A stretch of 10,586 nucleotides of DNA from Burkholderiaceae bacterium. Lineage in GTDB: Bacteria > Pseudomonadota > Gammaproteobacteria > Burkholderiales > Burkholderiaceae. Under the pieces are notes generated by a model. The model saw only the letters and a program-made list of their open reading frames with translations. It had not been told where the DNA came from and ran no database searches. The translations under genes were made by a program, and so were the position numbers. Location of the stretch: contig CANGWT010000048.1 in NCBI GenBank assembly GCA_947457745.1, positions 1 to 10,586 of the forward strand, in the 5' to 3' direction. Shown here one piece after another: positions 1-6,190 of this stretch (position 1 is its first letter; every line of letters begins with the position of its first letter).

Positions 1-1058
1 CCAGTCGCACGCAATGCTGGCTCTTCTGCGATTTCTTTCATGGACAGAATTGGGCCGCAAGGGATATCGTATTTATTCAGAATATCCATGACTTCAAACT
101 TGGTCTTCGTCATCGTCCATTTCTCAATTTCACCGAAAATTTCCATCAAATGTGGCAAGCGAGCCATTGGTGATGCAAAACGCACATCGGTAATCCAATC
201 TTCGCGACCAATCACTTTGCAGACTGCCTCCCAAACTGGCGCTTGCACAATGACATACATATAGGAGTTTGGATCTGTTTCCCAGCCTTTGCATTTCACA
301 ATCCAGCCTGGTTGACCACCACCAGAGGCGTTACCAGCACGAGGTACAGCGCCACCAAACTCTCCATTAGGAAATTGTGGGTACTCTTGCATCAGGCCGT
401 TACGTTCTAAGCGCTGTTGATCGCGGAGCTTCACGCGGCATAAATTCAATACGGCATCTTGCATCGCTGCCAATACTTTTTGGCCGCGGCCAGAGTGTGT
501 ACGCTGATATAGCGCTGTAACAATACCCAAAGCCAAATGCAATCCAGTGCCACTATCGCCAATCTGCGCACCAGTAACCATCGGAGGACCATCATCAAAA
601 CCTGTGGTTGATGCTGATCCGCCAGCACACTGCGCTACGTTCTCGTACACTTTGCAGTCCTCGTAAGGGCCAGGACCAAAACCTTTGACTGAAGCCATGA
701 TCATCATTGGATTGAGTTCTTGAATACGCTCCCAAGAAAAACCCATACGATCTAATGCGCCAGGTGCAAAGTTCTCAACCAGAACGTCACACTCTTTAAT
801 CAGGCGCTCTAGAATTTCTTTACCTTTTGGAGTTTTCGTATTAACAGTGATTGAACGCTTATTGTGGTTTAGCATTGTGAAATACAAACTATCTGCATCC
901 GGGATATCCCGCAATTGGCCACGGGTAGCATCACCCTCACCAGATTTTTCTACTTTGATTACATCAGCACCAAACCAAGCAAGCAACTGAGTACAGGTGG
1001 GGCCAGATTGAACGTGCGTGAAGTCAAGAACCTTGACTCCCTCTAATGCTTTTGCCAT
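1..1058 (-). CDS. frc: Formyl-CoA:oxalate CoA-transferase paralogue (partial, 3' end outside window)
   Basis: A class III CoA-transferase (CaiB/BaiF family) that probably transfers CoA between formyl-CoA and oxalate in the cytoplasm. The frame is open from the ATG at 1058 to the left edge, giving 352 residues of about 416. It starts MAKALEGVKVLDFTHVQSGP, and 41 of its first 60 residues match the neighbouring frc by eye. Q17 and the catalytic aspartate (GAQIGDSGTG, about D168) are present, and position 48 is Gln. The glycine loop reads SGGGQ where the neighbour and Oxalobacter Frc have GGGGQ. An AGGA ribosome site lies 8 bases before the ATG. It is separated from the upstream frc by a terminator and has its own promoter, so it may be expressed separately. 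It could use a different acyl acceptor. Family call is sure; exact substrate is not. Confidence 0.9.
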   Translation of the reverse strand, partial: MAKALEGVKVLDFTHVQSGPTCTQLLAWFGADVIKVEKSGEGDATRGQLRDIPDADSLYFTMLNHNKRSITVNTKTPKGKEILERLIKECDVLVENFAPGALDRMGFSWERIQELNPMMIMASVKGFGPGPYEDCKVYENVAQCAGGSASTTGFDDGPPMVTGAQIGDSGTGLHLALGIVTALYQRTHSGRGQKVLAAMQDAVLNLCRVKLRDQQRLERNGLMQEYPQFPNGEFGGAVPRAGNASGGGQPGWIVKCKGWETDPNSYMYVIVQAPVWEAVCKVIGREDWITDVRFASPMARLPHLMEIFGEIEKWTMTKTKFEVMDILNKYDIPCGPILSMKEIAEEPALRAT

Positions 1059-1093
1059 GATTAAAGTCCTAATAAAAGAGTGAAATTTTGAAT

Positions 1094-1128
1094 TAAGACG
1101 ATTTTACCAGCGCCGGATTATGGCGCAA
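1094..1128 (-). promoter_or_regulatory. Predicted sigma70 promoter of the second frc
   Basis: On the minus strand there is a -35-like TTGCGC (1128-1123), a 16-base spacer and a good -10 TAAAAT (1106-1101), giving a start near 1094 and a leader of about 36 bases. A dyad GCGCC/GGCGC (1110-1114 and 1122-1126) fills the spacer and could be an operator. The -35 match is weak. Apart from this promoter, I see no gene in 1059-1240. Confidence 0.4.
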
Positions 1129-1240
1129 TATGGGGGGCCTATTTATTGGGCATCTTAGCGATTAATGCTCAAGAATAGCGATTTGGCTGCAGCTTTCGGG
1201 CTTTTCAAGATCGAGAAGAGCCCTTTGTTCCCGAGAATGA

Positions 1241-1270
1241 ATAAAAAAGGCGCCCACAAGGAGCGCCTTT
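1241..1270 (-). terminator. Intrinsic terminator after frc
   Basis: A perfect 8-bp stem (AAAGGCGC at 1246-1253 with GCGCCTTT at 1263-1270, 9-base loop) is followed on the minus strand by a T-rich run (complement of 1240-1248). It lies 30 bases after the frc stop codon and should end the oxc-frc transcript before the second frc copy. Confidence 0.85.
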
Positions 1271-1299
1271 GAAGCTAAAACGAATACTGCTAATCGTAA

Positions 1300-2550
1300 T
1301 TAAACTGCTTTTGCTGCATGCAGCTTAGCGATGTCATCAGCGCTATAGCCGAGGTCAGCTAACACTTCATTAGTGTGCTCACCCAATACTGGCGATGGCT
1401 TTACTTCGACCTCTAAATCAGAGAACTTGATTGGGCTACCGATCGTTAAGTACTTACCGCGTACTTTGTGATCCACTTCAACGATAGAGCCACTCTTACG
1501 CAAGTCAGGTGAATTAGCCAATTCTTTCATTGACAGAACTGGTGCGCATGGAATGTCGAACTTGCGGAGGATATCCACAGCTTCGTACTTAGTCTTGTCC
1601 TTGAGCCATTCTTCGATTGTTGCGAAGATATCAAAAATCTTATCTTGACGTGCTTCCGCAGTCATGTACGCTGGATCAGTTGCCCACTCTGGCTTGCCCA
1701 AAGCTTTAGTAATTGGCTCCCAAGCATGGCCCTGAATGGTGAAGTAGATGTATGCGTTTGGATCTGTTTCCCAACCCTTACACTTCAACACCCAGCCTGG
1801 CTGACCGCCACCACCAGCGTTACCGCCACGTGGAACTACGTCAGAGAATGTACCGTGTGGGTACTGTGGGTACTCTTCGAGGTAACCAATTTTATCCAAG
1901 CGCTGCTGGTCGCGCAACTTCACGCGGCACAAGTTCAATACAGCATCTTGCATTGAGCAAGATACTTTTTGACCTTTACCGGTTTTTTGACGCTGCATCA
2001 ATGCAGTCAAAATACCAATGGCCAAGTGCATACCAGTATTGCTATCGCCCAAGGCAGCAGCTGAAACTGTTGGAGGACCATCCCAGAAGCCAGTAGTAGA
2101 AGCGGCACCACCAGCACATTGAGCAACGTTCTCGTACACCTTTAAATCTTCGTATGAGTGACCATCGCTAAAGCCTTTAACAGAAGCCAATATCATCTTT
2201 GGATTGAGTTCCTGAATACGTGCCCAGCTAAAACCCATGCGATCCAAAGCGCCTGGACCAAAGTTCTCAACCATCACATCAGAAACCTTGATCATTTTCT
2301 CTAAAACTTCTTTGCCTTCTTGAGTCTTGGTATCCAAAGTCAAAGAGCGCTTATTACCGTTCAACATCGTGAAATACAAAGCATCTGCGCCTGGAATATC
2401 GCGTAACTGGCTACGGGTGACATCACCGGATCCTGGACGCTCAACCTTAATGACATCTGCGCCATAAAAACCTAGCAACTGAGTACATGCAGGACCTGCT
2501 TGTACGTGTGTGAAATCGATGATGCGAATACCGTCTAATGGTTTAGTCAT
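1300..2550 (-). CDS. frc: Formyl-CoA:oxalate CoA-transferase
   Basis: A cytoplasmic class III CoA-transferase that transfers CoA from formyl-CoA to oxalate, making the substrate for Oxc next door. It has 416 residues against about 428 in Oxalobacter Frc. Q17 (HVQAGP), catalytic D169 (AALGDSNTG) and the mobile glycine loop GGGGQ (246-250) are all in place, and the C-terminus (LGEHTNEVLADLGY) is typical of the family. Position 48 is Gln, as in E. coli YfdW; Oxalobacter has Trp. The missing dozen residues fall just before the VPRGGNAGGGGQ stretch. A strong AAGGAG site (2559-2564) sits 8 bases before the ATG. It follows oxc by 85 bases with no terminator between, so the two are probably co-transcribed, and it ends at a good terminator. 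Confidence 0.95.
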   Translation of the reverse strand: MTKPLDGIRIIDFTHVQAGPACTQLLGFYGADVIKVERPGSGDVTRSQLRDIPGADALYFTMLNGNKRSLTLDTKTQEGKEVLEKMIKVSDVMVENFGPGALDRMGFSWARIQELNPKMILASVKGFSDGHSYEDLKVYENVAQCAGGAASTTGFWDGPPTVSAAALGDSNTGMHLAIGILTALMQRQKTGKGQKVSCSMQDAVLNLCRVKLRDQQRLDKIGYLEEYPQYPHGTFSDVVPRGGNAGGGGQPGWVLKCKGWETDPNAYIYFTIQGHAWEPITKALGKPEWATDPAYMTAEARQDKIFDIFATIEEWLKDKTKYEAVDILRKFDIPCAPVLSMKELANSPDLRKSGSIVEVDHKVRGKYLTIGSPIKFSDLEVEVKPSPVLGEHTNEVLADLGYSADDIAKLHAAKAV

Positions 2551-2635
2551 GTTTGTTTCTCCTTAAGTGTTACTTGTTTGATACTTAATTCAGTCTAAAA
2601 AATATTCACTTTTGCTTTTGATTTCTAATCGCTGT

Positions 2636-4345
2636 TTATTTCTTTCCAGCCGCAGTAGATGGGTTTAAGTTGGTCAAACGCCCACTTTCAGTACCTGCAG
2701 CTTCATCAATAACAGCATTGATAAGGGCTGGTTTACGGGCAGCAATCGCTTCTGTTAACGCTGCTTCTAATTCTGCTGGAGTGGTTACGTAATAACCAAC
2801 CCCACCAAATGCCTCAATCATTTTGTCGTAACGTGCATTCTTTACAAATACAGTTGGCGCCACATCTGCACCGCCAGTAGGATTCGTATCAGTGCCACGG
2901 TATACGCCGTTGTTATTGAAAACAACTGTAGTAATTGGCAAGTTGTAACGGCAAATAGTTTCTAACTCCATGCCGCTAAAGCCAAATGCGCTATCGCCCT
3001 CGACTGCAACGGTTGGCAAGTTACTGATAACTGAAGCGCCAATCGCATAGCCCATACCAATACCCATGATGCCCCAGGTGCCGGAGTCAAAACGCTTACG
3101 CGGCTTATACATATTCACAATCGCACGGCAGAAGTCCAGCGTGTTTGCACCCTCGTTTACTAAATTAACATCGGGGTTCTTCTGAATCACATCACGAATC
3201 GCACGTAATGCCCCATGGAAGTTCATTGGACTTACTTCTTTGGCAAGCGTTTCTGCCATCTTCGCCATGTTCTTGTCTTTTTTCTCGTTGATTGCTGAAA
3301 TCCATTCAGCGCTTGGCTTGGGAACAGACGCAATGCCCTTCAAGAGTTCACCAACGCATGAGCCAATATCACCAATCAATGGTGCAGCAATTTGTACGTT
3401 GCTATCAACTTCGTTTGCCTGAATATCGATCTGAATAAATTTCTTAGGCTCCTTGCCCCAGGTCTTGCCTTTCCCATGAGCCAATAACCAGTTTAAGCGG
3501 GCACCAATTAATAAGACTGTGTCAGCCTCTGCCAAAACAAATGAGCGGGCTGGGGATGCAGTTTGCGGATGATCATCTGGCAACAAACCCTTTGCCATCG
3601 ACATTGGTAAATATGGAATTCCAGACTTCTCAATCAATGCACGAATATCTGCGTCAGCTTGAGCATAAGCAGCGCCCTTACCTAACAAAATTAATGGGCG
3701 CTTAGCACCTTTTAATACATTCAAGGCACGCTCTACAGCATCGGCCGCAGGGATTTGACGTGGAACTGGATCGATTACCTTGAAGATGGATTTCTTGGCT
3801 TCTTCAACTGGCATTGTTTGAGCCAATAGTTGTGCCGGCAAGTCTAGGTACACGCCGCCTGGACGGCCAGAAACGGCTGCACGAATTGCGCGGGCAAAAC
3901 CAATGCCAATGTCCTCAATGTGATTGATGCGGTATGCAGCTTTGCAATATGGCTTAGCTGCATTGAGCTGATCCATCTCTTCGTAATCGCCCTGCTGCAA
4001 GTCAACGATCTCGCGCTCACTTGACCCAGAAATCAGAATCATTGGGAAGCAGTTCACAGTGGCATTTGCCAATGCTGTTAATCCGTTCAAGAAACCTGGC
4101 GCTGACACAGTCATGCAGATACCTGGCTTTTGAGTCATGTAACCTGCAATCGCTGCAGCGTTACCAGCATGCTGTTCATGACGGAAACCAATGAAGCGCA
4201 AACCTTCAGCTTGAGCCAAACGGCATAAATCGGTAATTGGAATACCAACGAGGCCAAAAATGGTGTCTAAGTCATTTGCTTTTAAAGCATCGATGACGAG
4301 ATGAAAACCATCAGTGACTTGGGTATGTTGATTATCTGTTGTCAT
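2636..4345 (-). CDS. oxc: Oxalyl-CoA decarboxylase
   Basis: A thiamine-diphosphate enzyme that decarboxylates oxalyl-CoA to formyl-CoA and CO2. It has 569 residues, essentially the length of the Oxalobacter enzyme, and is alignable from TDGFHLVIDALK at the start to the GKK end. Seen in order: an N-terminal ThDP (Pyr) domain with the cofactor-activating E57 (FRHEQHAG) and Y121-E122 (GDYEEMDQ); a central domain (about 200-340) of the kind that binds ADP in this family; and a C-terminal PP domain with the ThDP/Mg motif starting G450-D451-S452 and ending N478-N479. Active-site Y482 (GVYRG) and S554 (TESGR) are conserved. No convincing Shine-Dalgarno sequence precedes the ATG, although the start matches homologues. 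A Crp/Fnr regulator gene and an FNR-like site lie directly upstream. Confidence 0.97.
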   Translation of the reverse strand: MTTDNQHTQVTDGFHLVIDALKANDLDTIFGLVGIPITDLCRLAQAEGLRFIGFRHEQHAGNAAAIAGYMTQKPGICMTVSAPGFLNGLTALANATVNCFPMILISGSSEREIVDLQQGDYEEMDQLNAAKPYCKAAYRINHIEDIGIGFARAIRAAVSGRPGGVYLDLPAQLLAQTMPVEEAKKSIFKVIDPVPRQIPAADAVERALNVLKGAKRPLILLGKGAAYAQADADIRALIEKSGIPYLPMSMAKGLLPDDHPQTASPARSFVLAEADTVLLIGARLNWLLAHGKGKTWGKEPKKFIQIDIQANEVDSNVQIAAPLIGDIGSCVGELLKGIASVPKPSAEWISAINEKKDKNMAKMAETLAKEVSPMNFHGALRAIRDVIQKNPDVNLVNEGANTLDFCRAIVNMYKPRKRFDSGTWGIMGIGMGYAIGASVISNLPTVAVEGDSAFGFSGMELETICRYNLPITTVVFNNNGVYRGTDTNPTGGADVAPTVFVKNARYDKMIEAFGGVGYYVTTPAELEAALTEAIAARKPALINAVIDEAAGTESGRLTNLNPSTAAGKK

Positions 4346-4397
4346 AGAAATGTATAGTTAATTACACCGCCCGAACGTAAAGCACGCTCAGTGCAAT

Positions 4398-4411
4398 TTA
4401 GCTTTCGCTAA
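4398..4411. repeat. Short dyad in the oxc leader
   Basis: TTAGC-N4-GCTAA forms a 5-bp hairpin that, read on the minus strand, has a GAAA (GNRA-type) tetraloop. It has the same 5-4-5 geometry as the FNR-like palindrome at 4506-4519. It falls in the predicted untranslated leader of oxc, so it may be an RNA hairpin or a second, weaker protein site. A smaller GCAC/GTGC dyad follows at 4382-4394. Confidence 0.4.
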
Positions 4412-4470
4412 CTGTCTCCAATTAAGTTATTAGTAGTGCCACGGGTAACAAAAGCTCTCCCCTTAAGGCT

Positions 4471-4519
4471 GATATGAATGTTAGGCTCTGGGATCGGGTT
4501 CATCATTGACTTCGGTCAA
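4471..4519 (-). promoter_or_regulatory. Predicted class II Crp/Fnr-activated promoter of oxc
   Basis: A perfect palindrome TTGAC-N4-GTCAA (4506-4519; outer A/T pairs extend it to 4505-4520) closely resembles the FNR consensus TTGAT-N4-ATCAA. On the minus strand a -10-like TAACAT lies at 4483-4478, implying a start near 4471. The palindrome centre is then at -41.5, the class II activator position, and no clear -35 is present, as expected there. The site directly follows the stop codon of a Crp/Fnr regulator whose recognition helix has the FNR-type ExxSR motif. The palindrome is observed; its use is inferred. Confidence 0.55.
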
Positions 4520-4555
4520 TTTCCCCTTAAATCTAGAAACATCTAGCCCTGCTAT

Positions 4556-5173
4556 TTAAACAAATAGCTCTTTATGCTTTGTTTTAAGGCGGCTCAATGT
4601 CTCTGGGGAGAGATTGAGGTAGGCAGCCAGCTCTTTTTTTGGCAGCAACTCAAATAAGTCTTCATATTTTCGTAAAAAACGCTCTACCCGGCCCGGTGCA
4701 TCAAGCATGTGAAGGGTAATCGTGTGAGCCATGATCTCGCTCATCAAGCGCATCACCTCAAACTCAAAGCTCTCTTTAAGCGGCTGGTGGGCATCCAGAA
4801 ATTCAGCCCACTTTTTAAGGGGCATACGGGCTACCCGCGCCTTGGTTACTGAAGCAATACTATATGGGGCCGCCGTCTTGAGGCGCCAAGCAGCATAGCT
4901 TGTTTCAATATCCTTTTCGATGGCGAAACGCAAAATCATCTCTTTTGCATCTGCACTAGAGACAATTCGCTTCAAAATCCCATCTAAAACGAAATATTGC
5001 TCCATCTGATGGTCACCTTGATGGAGCAGGATTTCTGATTTTCTGAGGTCTGAGATCACTAAATGGCGCTCTAAATCAGCCATAGCTTCGGGATCTAAGC
5101 TTTTTAAAACCGAGTTTTGGCTCAACTGCAAACGAATCAGATTTTTTTCGGGGTGCTTATCTAATGCTGTCAT
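4556..5173 (-). CDS. Crp/Fnr-family transcriptional regulator
   Basis: A 205-residue DNA-binding regulator, probably the activator of the oxalate genes just downstream. Residues about 20-125 form a cNMP-binding-type beta-roll (SEILLHQGDHQMEQYFVLDG). About 130-165 is the dimerisation helix (ESFEFEVMRLMSEIMAHTI). About 179-199 is a helix-turn-helix (ELAAYLNLSPETLSRLKTKH). The recognition helix carries E191-xx-S194-R195, the signature FNR uses to read TTGAT half-sites. There is no cysteine in the protein, so it cannot hold an FNR-type oxygen-sensing cluster. It ends right after the helix-turn-helix, without the usual C-terminal wing. A -10-like TACAAT lies at 5203-5198. The ligand is unknown. 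Role in oxalate use is inferred from position and from the matching palindrome at 4506-4519. Confidence 0.85.
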   Translation of the reverse strand: MTALDKHPEKNLIRLQLSQNSVLKSLDPEAMADLERHLVISDLRKSEILLHQGDHQMEQYFVLDGILKRIVSSADAKEMILRFAIEKDIETSYAAWRLKTAAPYSIASVTKARVARMPLKKWAEFLDAHQPLKESFEFEVMRLMSEIMAHTITLHMLDAPGRVERFLRKYEDLFELLPKKELAAYLNLSPETLSRLKTKHKELFV

Positions 5174-5309
5174 GAGTCCTTAATCCTATAGCCCTCTATT
5201 GTAGGCTTCTTAAGTAAGGCCTGAGGTCTTTCGATTGAGGTGAAGGTATAGATACCCACTTATATTGCAGCGCAAAATTTTTTATTGGGGCTATGAACCT
5301 CTAGGTTTT

Positions 5310-6143
5310 TTAATCGACATGGGGAGTTAGCGATCCAGGAAAAATCAAGGTATGCGCCTCACCATTTTCCAGCATGACATCTAAGCCACAAGCCCTTAAA
5401 TCCTCAACTAGCTCAGGAGTAAAGCCGGTACCCGGAGGTAAGGTTTGACTGGGCAACTCCAGCTCAGTACTGAGGATTATCCTTAAATCCATGCTCTTTT
5501 GAAAATCCCATAACCTGACGAGAAGTTCCGCATAGGACACCTTAAATAGGGGTGTATAAACCCTATAACTAGACCAGGTATTAACACGCCACTGGCGAAT
5601 ATCTTGCAGATGCAAATCACCGAATACTAGTCGCTCAATCTCGGCACCCGTCTGACTTTTAATTAATTGAAGGGCCTTCTCAATATTTTCTTTGTAATCA
5701 GTATTTGGAAAGAGTGGGACTAAGCACAGGGGGACTTTGAAAAAATCGGCCTGCATGGCGATGTTTTTAATGTGGATGTTCTGAATGGATACACGTTTAG
5801 TATGCGCTCCAAAACTGGTTAAGAGAACAACGTTTTTCTTTTCCTCCAGCAATTGCATTAAGGTCAAAAAGCTGTCTTTTCCTCCAGACCAAAAAAGAAC
5901 ATCAACGCCACCATCCTTTGGAATCCAATTCATTAAAACGGGACGCTCAATGGATAGATCGGAGTGTTTCGCTCCCCCTACATTAATGTGTCCATAAGGA
6001 CAGTGTCGGCAAGAATTTCCACAACACCTCCCCTGCTTTTGTAGTGTCAAGCTAGTAAGTACTTGATAGCCTGAAGCAGGGTCAATGTAAGTGTCGCGCC
6101 CGGCCTCGCAAGCAATACGATGTAATTCTTCTAAATTAGACAT
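5310..6143 (-). CDS. DUF5522-DUF71 fusion: cysteine-rich domain plus Dph6-like PP-loop ATPase
   Basis: A 277-residue two-domain protein. Residues 18-55 match the small DUF5522 family: YIDPASGYQV followed by CCGNSCRHCPYG, with cysteines 40, 41, 45 and 48 positioned as if to bind a metal. Residues about 78-270 are a DUF71/COG2102 (Dph6-like) N-type ATP pyrophosphatase with PP-loop SGGKDS (86-91), a GDLHLQDIRQWR segment (about 175-186) and the C-terminal ENGEAHT motif (259-265). Enzymes of this fold adenylate a carboxylate and then amidate or ligate it. Bacteria lack diphthamide, so a diphthine ligase role is unlikely. The position just after btuB suggests B12 salvage. It is separated from btuB only by a short terminator, and its ATG lacks a good ribosome site. 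The exact reaction is unknown. Confidence 0.85.
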   Translation of the reverse strand: MSNLEELHRIACEAGRDTYIDPASGYQVLTSLTLQKQGRCCGNSCRHCPYGHINVGGAKHSDLSIERPVLMNWIPKDGGVDVLFWSGGKDSFLTLMQLLEEKKNVVLLTSFGAHTKRVSIQNIHIKNIAMQADFFKVPLCLVPLFPNTDYKENIEKALQLIKSQTGAEIERLVFGDLHLQDIRQWRVNTWSSYRVYTPLFKVSYAELLVRLWDFQKSMDLRIILSTELELPSQTLPPGTGFTPELVEDLRACGLDVMLENGEAHTLIFPGSLTPHVD

Positions 6144-6152
6144 AGTGATTTC

Positions 6153-6177
6153 AATGAAAAGCCACCCGAGGGTGGCT
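6153..6177 (-). terminator. Intrinsic terminator after btuB
   Basis: A perfect 7-bp GC-rich stem (AGCCACC at 6160-6166 with GGTGGCT at 6171-6177) closes a CTCG tetraloop on the minus strand and runs into TTTTCATT. It sits between the btuB stop and the start of the DUF5522-DUF71 gene. The short T run suggests incomplete termination, which would let some transcripts continue. Confidence 0.7.
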
Positions 6178-6190
6178 GATACAGAGAGAC

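Noticed and set aside
1022..1038. Perfect 7-bp inverted repeat AGTCAAG/CTTGACT as a second regulator site
   Set aside because: It lies inside codons of the second frc, its half-sites face the opposite way to the FNR-type order, and the spacing is 3. Most likely a coding coincidence.
1..1058. Second frc as a decaying pseudogene
   Set aside because: The frame is intact over all visible codons, catalytic residues are kept, and it has a good ribosome site and a plausible promoter.
5296..5312. AACCT/AGGTT dyad followed by a T run as a terminator
   Set aside because: The T run is on the plus strand, where no gene reads into it, and the realistic stem is only 4 bp. On the minus strand the hairpin has no T tail.
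5310..6143. Diphthine-ammonia ligase (dph6) as the function of either ATPase
   Set aside because: The fold matches, but diphthamide is confined to archaeal and eukaryotic EF2, so this name would be wrong in a bacterium.
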